Positions 29,267 through 41,782 are shown, counted from the stretch's first letter. The stretch is DNA of 64,000 nt from Miscanthus floridulus (GCF_019320115.1 NC_089584.1:71393533-71457532), one strand, 5' to 3'. Made by a program: numbers and translations. The notes: generated by a model from the sequence alone, not told the origin.

Positions 29267-30504
29267 CCGAATTTTTTACATTTTAGCTCTTTTTTTGAAA
29301 GTTTCTCACAGATAGACCCCTGGCGGAAAGAACTCAGAAAATAGACCCTTAGCTCGGCGTCATCCGTTTTTTTGAAAGTTTCTCACAGATAGACCCCTGG
29401 CGGAAAGAATTCAGAAAATAGACCCTTAGCTCGGCGCCGAGCTAGGCGCCAGCGTCTCGGGCGCCGAGCTCCTGGGCACGGTGGATAACATGCCAGGGAG
29501 CTCGGTGCCAGTCACTCTGGCGCTGAGCTCGACGCCGTTATTACTGGCGCCAAGCCTCTGGTCAAAGAGGACGAGCCGTGGGCCCGCCCGCTGCCGTCTC
29601 TAGTAGCCCTCTCTTTTCAATTCAATCTCTCTTGGTTACTTCTTCTTTATTACGCGTACTGGTAGCTAGTATAAAATACGAGTACACACGCGTCATGGTA
29701 TCTATGGTAGTTGATCAGTATGAAACTATTAAACTATTAAACGCGTACTGGCCCATACCCTGCACTGTGGCTCCCAACACAACTGTTCATTTGTTCTCAA
29801 CAGTGGCTCCCATACCCTGCACTGTGGCCCATACCCTGCACTGTGGTGCTCTTTTAAATTCTTTTTTACTGAACGTTCACGGTAAGCTGGTGTCCCCGCA
29901 GCTACTTTGCTAAATATTGAAAGCAAAGTAGCTGCGGGGACACCAGCTTACCGTGAACGTTTAGTAAAAAAGAGTTCAAAAGAGCACCACAGTGCAGGGT
30001 ATGGGCCACAATGCAGGGTATGGGAGCCACTGTTGAAAACAAATGAACAGTTGCGTTGGGAGCCACAGTGCAGGGTATGGGCCAGTACGCGTTTAATAGT
30101 TTAATAGTTTCATACTGATCAACTACCATAGATACCATGACGCGTGTGTACTCGTATTTTATACTAGCTGCCAGTACGCGTAATAAAGAAGAAGTAACCA
30201 AGAGAGATGGAATTGAAAAGAGAGAGCTACTGGAGACAGCAGCGGGCGGGCCCACAGCTCGTCCTCTTTGACCAGAAGCTTGGCGCCAGTAATAACGGCG
30301 CCGAGCTCGGCGCCAGAGTGACTAGCGCCGAGCTCCCTGGCATGTCATCCACCGTGCCCAGGAGCTCGGCGCCAGAGACGCTAGCGCCTAGCTCAGCGCC
30401 AGCATCAATGGCGCCGAGCTAAGGGTTTATTTTCTGAATTCTTTCCGCCATGGGTCTATTTGTGAGAAACTTTTAAAACAAAGGCTAAAATATAAAAAAT
30501 TCGG
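29267..30504. repeat. 1.24-kb near-palindrome (foldback sequence)
   Basis: The left arm 29267-29910 and right arm 29923-30504 are inverted copies around a 12-bp loop (29911-29922). The stem starts GCTACTTTGC/GCAAAGTAGC and is followed on both sides by the same order of blocks out to CCGAATT/AATTCGG. The left arm is longer because it holds two copies of a ~78-bp block (from about 29290 and 29368) that the right arm has once. Open frames inside are mirror images of each other and not credible proteins. It could be a foldback or Mutator-like MITE. No clear target-site duplication was found. Confidence 0.93.
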
Positions 30505-31553
30505 ATATATCAGCGTGGTCCTACATCATGATTACCTATTTTAAGGGTTACATGACACGGATTCTCATTATTACAAGGCTCACGTAGGCTGAGACACACA
30601 CACACAGAACAACATTAGATTAGAGTGAAGTGAAACAGCTGCATCCACTAACAGGCAACTCGAGCATAGGACGAACCCTCTAGTCATCCCATTCATCATG
30701 GAGGTCGGCGAGTTCTGCCCTCCACGTCATGGAGGCTGGTAAGCTCCGTCCGATCTACACACCGCGGATCTCGCATGGCTCCTCATGCTCGAGCAACAAC
30801 GATGCCGAGAGACACGTGAGGCGAGCAACGAGGGGCAGTGGCATGGAGAAGGGAATAAGAGAAGGTAGGGTTGAGGCATCGAGGTAGGATCTGCCGCCGT
30901 CGAGGCCAAAGCAGATCCGCTTTGGTGGGTGAGTGGGTGTGGCAGCGGCGGTGGGAAGGAGAGAGAGAGGAATGAAGAAAAGGATTATCATGTTTAGGGT
31001 TGTTAAACTGTACCACGGGTTGATTTCTGAAAAGATGGAGGGTTTTTCGTAAACTATACGCTGCCACACATCGGTATCACAGTATGCAGGGGAGCCACCA
31101 AAGCCTCGACTGCTCTCGTGCCAGAAGGAGGGAGGAGGTTTTAATAAACCTAAAATCTATATTTGTGTCATCAATATTTTTGTACAAAACTAAAATTGTC
31201 CCCCTACCTGGATATATGATTTATATAATCAGACCGCACCCAACAACATCCAAAATTTATTTAAATCCACATTTCCCTACCTTTGCAATAACCCTATTCC
31301 CCTTTATTCATCCCACTGTTTCTTGTATAAGAAACAAGTATTACAAGCTAAGTACTGATAAATTCATAAACTGGTTATAGTTCTGATGCTGTCCAACTTA
31401 TGACAATAGCTACTATTTTGATTTCTCCGGTGTGATTGGATGTATCTTTACCAAAGAAAAAAGAAAAAAAAAGTTTTCATGTAGATGGGTGAGTGTAGCA
31501 TATCTCTTCTGTTCAGCGACATATATTTCTTCTCAATATTTCACAGATTGAAT
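30505..31553. other. About 1 kb with no recognised gene
   Basis: It contains a short CA run near 30598 and several short minus-strand frames (30755-31069) without motifs. I see no family signature. Confidence 0.5.
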
Positions 31554-34500
31554 TGTAACACCCTAGTGTTAAGCATGCATTGGACACTTGCATTTCATGA
31601 GCATATGCATCATCCAAGCATTCATGAGCATGAGCATAAGAAGCTTCATCTCATTCACTTTATCTTTATCACACGTGATGTTGCTTTTATATATATGCTT
31701 GCCATTGGGTGTGACCAATGCATGAAATAGTTGTGAGGTCACAAAAACACCTTAGCCATGTCTAGGATGGTACATGGAACAAGTTTGGTATTCATGACTT
31801 GGACCAAAACAGCCCCCAAGTCATAGTTAGTCTAGAAACTCCAATTTTCACGATCCTACTTTGACCAAAGTTGAACTATAGCATAGAGTATTTGCATAGA
31901 AGTACACCCTTAAGCAAAGTTGTAGTACTTGACTAGAGTAACAATTTTTATTTTTGGGTAAAAATCTAATTCAATGCCTAACATGGTCAAATAGGGCTCA
32001 CAAGAATCAACAAAATACTGTTTTCAACTTAGAAAAATTTGCTAAGTCATGAACTGATTTTCCGTTTCGATGTACCATACTTTGAAGCTTTGCAATTTAA
32101 AAACCATGATGAATTATATGTTACTCCCTAAAGCAAATTTGGAGTTTACATGTAGCTCTACAACTTTTGTTAATGAAGTTTTTGCAAAGAACGAACGGAT
32201 TACGATATAGAGGTGGATGAACTTGCGCTATCAGTCGTTTCGTCAGGGCAGATGGCCACGAACGTCGTGCCGTCAGTGGCCGACCGGCCATAGGCCACGC
32301 GCGCCGCGTGGCGACCATACACCGGCGATGGCCCAGCCAGTCAGGACAAAGTGTGCACAAAGACGCCGCGCCCCTGCTACTTACTCCACTCACCCGCTCT
32401 CACTTCCTCCCTCTCGCTCTGCCTTGCCAAAGCGAAGCTCCGAGCTCGTTGCGTCACCGTCGTAGCTCCGTCGCAGCCGTTTGCCATCGACGTATCTCCT
32501 GTAGTCGATTCGTCTCGTCCATTGCTGCTCCGCCATCACCTCCACCTCCTCGAGCCACCAGCACCACCTCTCGGCCCAAGGTAAAGCGGTGTTCTACTTT
32601 GTTGTAGCCACCGTAAACATCGGAGCACCGCCGTGCTCTCGGCTCACCATAGCCCGGTCACTCCACCGCATTCCCTAGCTTCCTCTTCTTTGGTCCGGCA
32701 CCACGCTAGGCTCTAGATGCTCAGGTTGGATCTAGGGTAGACGCTACCACCTGGTTGCACAGGAACGCATCGCCGCTCTGCGCGCGGCCGCCATGGCATT
32801 CGAGCTCGCCGTTGCTGAGCTGGTCCATCGCCTCCCTCCTCTCTCACGCGCCTTAGATTAAGTAACCCAAGACCTAGCAGATGGCATGACGGAGACCTGC
32901 CTTTTGCCACCATCTAGCCAGAATGGTGGGAGCACCACCGTGCTCTGTGTGCCGCCGCGCGGCCATGCACGCGGTCGGAGCTCACTACCGCCTCACCGGA
33001 ACCCTAACCCACCCTAGATAGCTTCGTTAGGATTCCACAAAGCCGTAGCGTACCTCACCGGAGCACATGATGCCAAAGAATGCCGGCGTACCGCTACACT
33101 ATCTCCGCCATCCACCATTGCCGTCGGCGAGCCATCTTCGGTGAACCCTAGGTCACGTCTTCACCACTAACACACGCGGCTTGATGAGGGGAACATGTTG
33201 GTGTCACCCTCTTCACATGTGATCTCACTACCAGTGAGATAGGGCTGGCCGGAGCGCCTCCCCTACCCCGGTATCACTGACCTGAGGGTCCTACTGATCA
33301 GTGGGTCCTAGCTATCAGCGGCTGCAGTATGGATTTGAATTTATTCTTTTTTAAAAATATAGGCAAACTTTGAAAATTCATAAGTAGAGTTGTAGAAGTC
33401 CAAACTGAGTGAACCAAATTTTGTTGGATTCATTATAAAGTGTAATATTTGATAAAAATATGAAACCTATTGTTTGGGATGTTTTTTCTAGGATAATTAA
33501 ATTGAGCTAGATAAGTGCTTTTAAATTGTTTTCAATCTTGTAAAATACATCACTTGAGCTAGGAAAGTGATAAAATAGTGATTCCAATTTTACTGATCTT
33601 GTGTTGACATGCTCTAGCTAAAAAAATACTAAACCTATAGTAAGCATGCTGGGAATATGGTCTTCCTATTTAATCCTAAATAATTGCTAGTTTCTAGTGA
33701 CAATAAATAGGGTTAAAATACATAACTAATGATCATGCAAATTTTTACACAGTGTTATGGTGCTAGGATGAATGTAAGAAAATATAAAATATGTTGTTTG
33801 ACACTTTTCACTAGGCTAAACTATTTTTGCTAAAATGAGCCTATGCAACTTGTTATTTTTGTAGAGATGGCTATACTTATCCAAATAGCATGAAATTTGT
33901 ACATTAGACTTTTGGAGACATATGTAGGATACTGTAATTTTCTTAGAATGTATTGTGCACTTTTGATATATTATCCTTATTTAACCTTAGTGTCCAAATA
34001 AATTAATAAATGCATTTAAATAATTTGTTTGGGCTTGACCTTAATGTTTTCTATAGTGTGTATGATGCCTATGAATTGTTGGTACCATTGGTTGTGCCCT
34101 AATTTAATTGCTTGTATGCAGTGAAATATTAATTGCTCTATAATTCAATTTTAGTGACTGTTTGGACAGTTTCAGTTATTAAGTAAATTGCATGGGTAAG
34201 ATGATATTTGCTGTGAATCTTGTCAATAACAAAGTTATATATAACTTACTTATATTGCTTGTGTCAAATTTTCATGGCAATAGGCTAAATGGTTTGAGAG
34301 TTATAACTGTTAGAGGTTGGTCTCCAGATGTGCTTATTCTCTGGAATTTTGGGACAGATCTGGGAAATTACTTTGTTTGACCTTTATAACCATTGAATCA
34401 TTTTGAGATGACTATAAGAAAGTTGTAGGCAGTTTTATAAGCTTTCTAGAAAGTTTAATGCATTATGTTATAGGAGTTGATTGGAAATACTTGCTGCATA

Positions 34501-35926
34501 TATTATCCTTGTCCAGACAAATATATCTTGAATCCCTTGTAGGTCCAGGATCGAATATATGGTTAGCCTTGCTTAGTCCAGTAGAAGTCAGATAATTTTC
34601 TATCACCTGAAACATATAGGTAGATAACTGATCACGGCTGGCTATAAGTGCTATCGTTGAAATAACCATGTGTTGATGAATAAAAAGAAGACCTGGCAGG
34701 ATTGTGATAAAGAAGCACAAGGCATGGAGTTCTTAGTGCCTATTTATCCCCGTCTGTGTCGGTTAAGAACCGATTCACTGTACGACCTCATGTCATGTTG
34801 AACGCATGCCTAGCACTTAGTTGGCCGCATAAGTCGTTTTGACCGCGAAGCCGAGAGCTCAATTCAGGTCGGGCCCCGGTAAGTGAAAGTGCGCACACTA
34901 GAGGCAGTAAGGGTGTGCGAAGAGCCAGTGGTGTGAGTCCAAGGGTAGGCCGAGCCTGAACTTTCTGATAGTCTGGTAAAATCTCTGAGGGTGCAGCGCT
35001 GATTGGACCCGTGAAGTTGGTTTCTGAGTTGTACCAAAGGTGACCCGATGCGACCCCGACGGGAGAAGTATGGGTTTGTGTTAGGAATAATTCCCCAGTT
35101 GGGTAGGAATCATTTCGAATCGCCGTCTCTCCCGGATAGTGAGAACTTGACTAAGCAACGGCAACGTAGAGTAACTTAATGGAAACTTGATGGTCATGAT
35201 GATGCTCAAATTATTATACCGGATATGGTTACTAATGCTTGTTAGCTTAATCAAGTGATTGCTCTAGTATATGTGCTAATCTAGAGATGCTTAATTGAAT
35301 AAGTATTCAAATTGATGCTAGAGGTACTAAATCTCTAAGTTATGTTACTTAAGCTTTTATGTAAAATGTTGTCAAGCTAACTCCACCGATAAAGCCTTGC
35401 ATACTCCTTGGAGTCATATTATTTCTGGTTTATGACGGATAAGTCTAGCTGAGTACATTCCTGTACTCAGGGTTTATTTCCTCTTGTTGCAGATGACATG
35501 ATATATCATGGGTACTATAAGAACTGCATTCATCCTACTGTGGATGAGGACTAAACCATGGGGCATGGTACTCCTAAGTTATCCCCACCGTTCTGCTTTT
35601 GCTGGAAATGACCGTGGTACTGGTATGTATTTGAACTAAGTGTGATGTTGATATCAAACTAATTTGCTTCCACTATTTGAACTTGGTTTGTAATAACTAT
35701 GTGAACTCCAATGTATGTGAGAAACTTGTGAACTATTTGTGAACTGTGATGTAACATGTGACTGGTTGTGTTATCATGTACGATCTTGGTTTGTATGTTG
35801 GTTTGTTTGAGATCCTTCGTGATTTTATCGGACTACTAGGTTTATATGGGCCTAAGTATGACGGTTTGATCGCTTCGACGATTGCTATTGTACTTGTGCT
35901 CTTATAAATTAGACGGTTCTATTATA
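31554..35926 (+). mobile_element. Solo gypsy-type LTR, 4,373 bp
   Basis: It begins TGTAACACCCTAG, a common gypsy LTR start, and ends GGTTCTATTATA at 35926. The final TA probably replaces an original CA. The 5-bp sequence TGAAT occurs directly before (31549-31553) and after (35927-35931). No internal element sequence or second LTR is present, so recombination between two LTRs is the simplest explanation. A GC-rich leader-like segment lies at 32.2-33.3 kb; its open frames are not supported as genes. Confidence 0.8.
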
Positions 35927-35931
35927 TGAAT

Positions 35932-36156
35932 ACTTGAACCGATTAGTCTAATATAAGATAATGACTTTTTTATGCATGGGACAGCTGGTTCCACTCAGGC
36001 ACAAACTGGGTGATTCTGTACTGGAACGGGAATGAACGATATACATACCTTGATAAGTCTCCTTCACTTCTAGTAGCGTCAGCACCATATGCAGTGACAG
36101 GCAAAGGCTTTAGAGTCTTAGAGATGCTACGAGTTCAAATCACAAGCGAGCCTGTA
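35932..36156. other. Unique sequence between the solo LTR and CACTA element 2
   Basis: One plus-strand frame is open for about 55 codons ('[13 protein letters not shown]', from about 35990 to 36150) and would continue after the CACTA insertion at 42110. I do not recognise it; it may be a fragment of a host gene. Confidence 0.35.
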
Positions 36157-36189
36157 CACTAGTACAGAAACAAGTTGTACTTCCGGTTG

Positions 36190-36372
36190 AGAAACCCCTT
36201 CAAAACTGGTTTCCCAATCGAAAGCACGAATCCGGGACTAAAGGGACCCTCCTTTAGTCCCGGTTTCCTTTAGTCCTGGTTGATAATACCAACCGGGGCT
36301 AAAGAGGCCTCCCGGTCTGGCCACGTGGGCCGGCCCTTTAGTCCCAGTTGGTATTACCAACCGGGACTAAAG
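36190..36372. repeat. Left subterminal palindromes of CACTA element 2
   Basis: Copies of TTTAGTCCCGG and CCGGGACTAAAGG lie head to head, including the palindrome 'gttggtattaccaaccggga' near 36345. Confidence 0.85.
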
Positions 36373-36644
36373 GTTTTTTTTTTCTTTTTTTATTTCTATT
36401 TTCAATTGATGATTCGTTTTGGTTTTCGAATAGGTTTTCGAATACGCATTCTACGCTGCTAAAAATATACGTATTCTACACGATTATAATGTTTGAACAT
36501 TTTGTACAAACTAAAGTATAAAACTAACGTATATATTACATGCATATACATATATTGTACGTTATTTTATGTACATATAATATGTATATATATATATTAC
36601 AAATAAAGATTGCATTGTATATTCTATCATATCCTTGGGATAAC

Positions 36645-37468
36645 AAATTCACTCCATCTGGTTTGGCTTCCATGTTTCGTTCATGTCATTGTAGAACTCG
36701 CCGGCGGGGTTTAAGACCTGGTCATTAAGAAATCCTGCTATGGTCTCTTGAATTGCTTTCAGTTGGTCACGTCGTATGACTTTTTTCTTCAACCATAGAG
36801 TCTTCAATAAAAATTAAAGGAAAAGTATTAATATATCTATATGTGTTGGTCACATGATTACTTTTATATATGAGCAATAAAAGAATTGTGAATATATGAA
36901 TATATTTATATAACGTACTTTGAGGATCTCTTCAGGAGTTCTTTTTTAGTACGCCATGATGAACTCGCAAACATAGTATCCACAGTAGTTGATTCCCTGT
37001 TCTTGCCTCAGAACCCACTTTTACGAGAAAAAAGATCCGGTGAATTGAAAGCATGCATGGTGTTAATTGAATTATATATATATATATAAATGTAGCTAGT
37101 ACTTACTTTGTGTGCGATTACATCTAGTGGCGCTTTGCAATGTTTCATGTGGTGTTCTTCAATGAAACTTTTCCAAACACTGCGCCCAATAAAATAAAAA
37201 ATTAATTTGGCATTTAATAATTATTGCAGTTAAGAGATCGGGGTATATATAGTTGCTAGAGAGACTAAATTACCCTTGGATAATATCTATCATGTCTTGG
37301 TACTCTATTTGCTCTTTTCTTAACGAGTCTAAGATGCTCAACCGACTATTGGCCATATCGATGACCATTAATATCCAGTGATTGCTGCATATGTTTTTAT
37401 ACACAAATATGATCGACATTAACTAGAGTCAACGTGTATATATAGCTTAGCTAGTAAGCAAATAATTG

Positions 37469-37555
<87 letters not shown>

Positions 37556-37583
37556 CTTAGCTAGTAAGCAAATAATTGAACAA

Positions 37584-37616
<33 letters not shown>

Positions 37617-38150
37617 ATATATATATAGTTTAGCTAGTAAGCAAATAATTGAACAAATGTCCATATGATCGACATTAATTATTTAACACTCACTTGAAGT
37701 TGTAGGGGAAGAGTATATCCTTATTTTATTGGTTCACTAAGAACCTCATGAGATTTTTCTTGAGTTCAGCTTTCCATTCAGGCGGGGGATTAGGGTGTTT
37801 GAATAAGATATTTGGATCAACAAAACCAACATCATTATCATTTCTCTTTCTGAGTTCTGTCATCTCATATCTACATATATAAAAATATAGTGTGAGGATA
37901 TATAATTTATATATATACATGTAGCTTTATATATATACACTTTAATAGTAGAAAATAATCACACTTACAGATAATAGCAGCTAATGAGACTTTTGTCGAG
38001 AGAGTCCATGTGGCATAGTTGGTGTAATTCTAAAAACTCGACATATATAACGTCATCGCCACGGAAGTAATGTTGGTTTGTAACTCTGACAGAAACAAAG
38101 GTCTCTCCCCGTTCACACGTCACCATGTACCACTTGTTGAAAACTCTCTA
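36645..38150 (-). pseudogene. Ulp1-like protease half of the CACTA second gene (element 2)
   Basis: Exons on the minus strand match those of the first element: 'KWYMVTCERGETF' near 38120, 'HYFRGDDVIYVEFLELHQL' near 38050, 'ELRKRNDNDVGFVDPN' near 37830, the catalytic His in 'NHWILMVIDM' (near 37380), Asp in 'LSILDSLRKEQ' (near 37325) and Cys in 'INYCGYYVCEF' (near 36980). The final exon ends near 36650. A stop interrupts the Cys exon ('MAY' then TAA-type stop near 36946). The upstream Transposase_24-type half is deleted. Confidence 0.75.
37473..37628. repeat. (TA)n microsatellites with a duplicated flank
   Basis: Two TA runs (37475-37553 and 37585-37626) are separated by the sequence 'gcttagctagtaagcaaata'. 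That sequence occurs three times (near 37444, 37554 and 37628), so the microsatellite and its flank were duplicated together. Confidence 0.9.
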
Positions 38151-38439
38151 ATATGTATAACAAATATATATATATATAACAATACAAATTTATAACTCTC
38201 TAATATGTATGTATAACAAATTTATATATATAACAATATAAATTTATAACTCTAATATATATGTATAACAAATTTAGCTATATAACAATATAAATTTATA
38301 ACTCTCTAATATAGATGTATAACAAATTTATATATATAAAAATACAAATTTATAACTCTCTAATATATATATATATATATAACAAATTTATATATATCAA
38401 TACACAGTACGTTGGGGCTGACGGCATTGGTGGCACGCG

Positions 38440-38745
38440 GGGCGGCCGGCGTTGGGGCAGCTGGCATTAGGGTTCCAGTCGAGGCCGTGCACCTCCTGCG
38501 CGTGCTCGTGGAGGAGGCGCACGGGGTTCTATGGCGGCGAGAGCCACGCGGCGTCGAAGAGGCGCACGGAGCCATCCCTGGAGCCGGTGGCTCAGAGGGA
38601 GTCATGGGACTCGGACCACGCGCAGTCGAAGAGCGCGTCGGAGGTCGGGAAGGAGAAGATCGGCGCCGGGTCCGGCAGCGGCGAGGTCAAGGACGATGAG
38701 GTGGCCACGGGCGACGGTGACGAGGGTGGCGGCGACGGCAGTGGC
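38440..38745 (-). pseudogene. PEX7: Captured fragment of a PEX7-like WD40 gene
   Basis: The minus-strand reading gives 'VTVARGHLIVLDL' near 38700, then after a frameshift 'IFSFPTSDALFDCAWSES' (about 38665-38612), 'GSRDGSVRLFDAA' and 'NPVRLLHEHAQEVHGLDW' (about 38527-38474). These follow the order of the N-terminal WD40 repeats of plant PEX7, the receptor that brings PTS2 proteins to peroxisomes. Two in-frame stops (near 38594 and 38531) and a frameshift show it is dead. High GC sets it apart from the AT-rich element. It lies sense to, and about 50 bp downstream of, a TATA box, replacing the 5' part of the element's second gene. The identification rests on motif memory. Confidence 0.72.
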
Positions 38746-38791
38746 GATGGGCGACGAAGGCGAAGAGTGAGGAGGAAGAAGAAACGGTCAC

Positions 38792-38801
38792 CTTATATAA
38801 G
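38792..38801 (-). promoter_or_regulatory. Probable TATA box upstream of the captured PEX7 fragment
   Basis: CTTATATAAG lies between the internal palindrome cluster and the GC-rich leader, in the same place as the TATA at 20147-20156 of the first element. Confidence 0.55.
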
Positions 38802-38807
38802 GGAGGG

Positions 38808-38960
38808 ACCTTTAGTCCCAGCTCCTGTAAACGCCTGGAACGAAAAGACCTTTAGTCCCGGTTGGTAATACCAGCCAGGACTAAAGGTGTATTTTGGCGG
38901 GCCACAAAAAATACAGCCCACCTTTAGTCCCGGGTGGTAGATCTACCCGGGACTAAAGTT
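38808..38960. repeat. Internal cluster of CACTA terminal-type palindromes (element 2)
   Basis: Four or more copies of the CTTTAGTCCCGG-type repeat and complement, 2.65 kb inside the element. Confidence 0.85.
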
Positions 38961-39414
38961 GGGCTGCAGTTTTACTTCCCGCCCGTTTCAAGCTCCATTT
39001 GTTTTTTTATATATTTCTTTCTATAAAATGTTAAAGTCTTGTTAATTGCATAATAAATTAAATACAAGGCATAAAATTATTTTAAAAGAATATGGATTTA
39101 CTTTTGCTTTATTGCACACAGGAAAATTGTGTGACCTAAAGTTTTTTTGTTTTTTCATTAATGCAAAAATGTAGTGTTTAATTTAAATCATTAAAACTTT
39201 TGTTTTCGATTGGAAATTTGTTTTCACATCATTTTAACGTAAATCTTTTCATTTTTTCATCACTCATTGTCTAAAAGCGACATGAAAATCCCACCATCAA
39301 ACACAAATTTAATCTGAACATAGAAAAAAAGGAAACACCTAATAAGCATCTCTGAATTCATAATTATTACATAATACCTCTAATACACACTATTAAACAT
39401 CACTATATATATCA

Positions 39415-40728
39415 AGCGGGCATAGTAGTGAACTTCTTCTTAACGTATATCCCTTGGTTATGATCGCGCCGTAACCATGGAGTGTCCTCATCATTTAGCT
39501 AGATGCTTGGGTCTTTGTTCACTGTGAAGGGTGGAATTCGGTCATCCTTTTTATAATCTTCTGATATGTCTGACTTGTCTTCAATTCCGATGATGTTTCT
39601 TTTCCCTAAAAGAACTATGTGGCGCTTTGGCTCATTGATTGGGTCGTTGTTGTTTTTCCTTCTCTTCGGTTTTGTAGATATGTCATTGACATAGAATACC
39701 TGATTCATATCCTTGGCAAGGACGAACGGTTCGTCTTTGTACCCAATATTATTGAGGTCCACGGTTGTCATTCCATACTAGTTGTCGACTGCTACCCCGC
39801 CTCTAGTCGCCTTTACCCATTGGCACTTGAACAAAGGTACCTTAAAAGTAGGTGCATAGTTTAGTTCCCATATCTCCTCTATGCGCCATAATATGTTTGC
39901 TTATTTCCATTAGGGTCGATGGCATCTATGCGGACACCACTGTTTTGGTTGGTGCTCCTTTTATCTTGGGCTACTGTGTAAAATGTATTCCCATTTATCT
40001 CGTACCCTTTGTATGTGAGGATATGCCACGATGGCTGCCTAGCCAACAAATATAGTTGCTCATCAATACTCTCATCACCCTGACATTCTTTTTGCAACCA
40101 GTTGTTGAAAGTTTCCATGTGCTGACGTGTAATCCAAGCTTCAGACTTCCCTGGAAACTCGGATCGGAGCAACTCTTTATGTGTCTCGATATACGGATCC
40201 ACCAAGGAGTTTTATAGAACTGTGTAGTATGCTTTATTAAAATAATTGTCCTACGTATCAATATATGGTTTCTTCCCTAGTGTCCCCTTTCCACTTAGTC
40301 TCCCCTCGTGTCGCGATTCAGGAACACCAATCGGGTCAAGGTCGGGAATAAAGTCAACACAAAATTCAATGACCTCCTCTGTTCCATAGCCCTTGGCGAT
40401 GCTTCCTTCTGGCCGAGCATGGTTGTGAACATATTTCTTTAGGACTCCCATAAATCTCTCAAAGGGGAACATGTTGTGTAGGAACACAGGACCGAGAATG
40501 CTAATCTCCTTGACCATGTGAACTAGGAGGTGTGTCATGATATTAAAGAAGAAAGGAGGGAACACCAACTCAAAGCTGACAAGACATTGAACTACATCAT
40601 TCTGTAGTTTAGCTAGATCCATTGGATCGATTGCATTCTGAGAAATTGCATTGAGGAATGCACATAGTTTCACGGTGGCTAGACGTACATTTGGAGGTAG
40701 AATTCCTCTTAATGCAACTGGAAGCATT
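39415..40728 (-). pseudogene. C-terminal half of TNP2-type transposase (element 2)
   Basis: The reading starts abruptly at 'LPVALRGILPPNVRL' (40725), equivalent to residue 481 of the first element's 901-codon frame. DUF4218- and DUF4216-type regions follow across four frames with stops (near 40252, 39885-39880, 39778 and 39500). The C-terminal end near 39420 is intact beyond the TGA found in the first element and shows Arg at that position. The whole catalytic core is missing. Confidence 0.85.
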
Positions 40729-40809
40729 ACATGACATACATACCATATTAAAACCTAGAACATAATTAGTTAATTATACGACATGCATGCCACCACACAA
40801 GGTATTAAT

Positions 40810-41331
40810 TTATGAAAGTCTTGCTACAATGTAGACAATTCCAACTACCACTAAAAAAACTAAAGCTAAAATGCACTTCAGCAGCGTAAGGATTTCACGA
40901 CCAATCCCAACTAAAACAAACAGATCGTGCATTTGTTCAACATCTATAGGCTTCTTCCACATGATCACTGCCTCATCAGCCGCCGTAGCCGCCTGTGCAA
41001 GAGAGTTTTGCACGTGTTCAACATACTCTTCCTCCTAGTACCAGCCTGAACATCCAGTGCCATCCCACTGAAATTAAAACAAAAAAATTAGAACTTTAAT
41101 CACAATCATCATAAAAATAAGTATAAATTAACCATAATCATCAAATACGACAAAATAACACACATTGCGATCCGGACACTTGTAGAAGATACGACCCTTG
41201 TTGGGACACTCCTTCCTCACCCGGTACTCCATCACAATCTTCTCCTCACACTTGCCGCATGTAATGAGAGGGAGGTCCGGCCTCAGTCATTTTGGAACCC
41301 GATGAGAGGCCGAGGACCCAGAAGCAGTTGC
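40810..41331 (-). pseudogene. GRF zinc-finger/membrane gene, damaged copy (element 2)
   Basis: This is a homologue of the gene at 26583-27103. Exon 1 (41331 to about 41167) has 'ITCGKCEEK' and 'KGRIFYKCPDRN' but a CGA to TGA stop near 41288. Exon 2 (about 41069-40810) has a TGG to TAG-type stop in 'GWY' then 'EEEY' (near 41035) and the same hydrophobic C-terminus ('LLKCILALVFLVVVGI'). Confidence 0.75.
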
Positions 41332-41767
41332 CATCTACTCTCTATACTCATTTTTAATATAATATAAATTTCTCATTTTATAAACAAATAAAATTTAAAA
41401 AACTCTAAAATTCTCTATATCTCTAAACCATGAAGTGTGCTATGCATTCTAGAAATGAAAGATGAATACTAGTTTTGAATAACTACTTTAACCTTCCTTC
41501 ATCCAAATATGCAAACTTTAAAGTGATTTTGAGCTTAAATGACTTACAAATAAAAAAATCCACCATAAAAAACCACATATATCTAGTCGATAAAATGAGA
41601 TATGCTACTGATGAAACATGAGAGTATAAAGTTGGTAACCTTTAGAACCGAAGAATCGATGGAGGAATCGAATAAATCTTGTGATTACCGGCGATGAGGA
41701 AGAAGAGGCAGGCGATGAAGCAAGAACACTGAGCTCAAAGTGGCTCGGGCTCGGGGATGAAGAAGGG

Positions 41768-41775
41768 GTATATAG
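41768..41775 (-). promoter_or_regulatory. TATA box next to the right subterminal repeats (element 2)
   Basis: CCTATATACC on the minus strand lies just inside the right-end repeats, with a leader leading to the GRF and transposase genes. Confidence 0.5.
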
Positions 41776-41782
41776 GAGGGGA

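Noticed and set aside
29578..30255. Mirror-image frames of 110-117 codons in the palindrome
   Set aside because: They are the same non-conserved sequence read in both arms and rich in frameshifts between arms; no known domain.
32217..32607. GC-rich frames inside the 4.4-kb solo LTR
   Set aside because: Overlapping frames on both strands with low-complexity Ser/Pro/Arg content, inside a bounded LTR.
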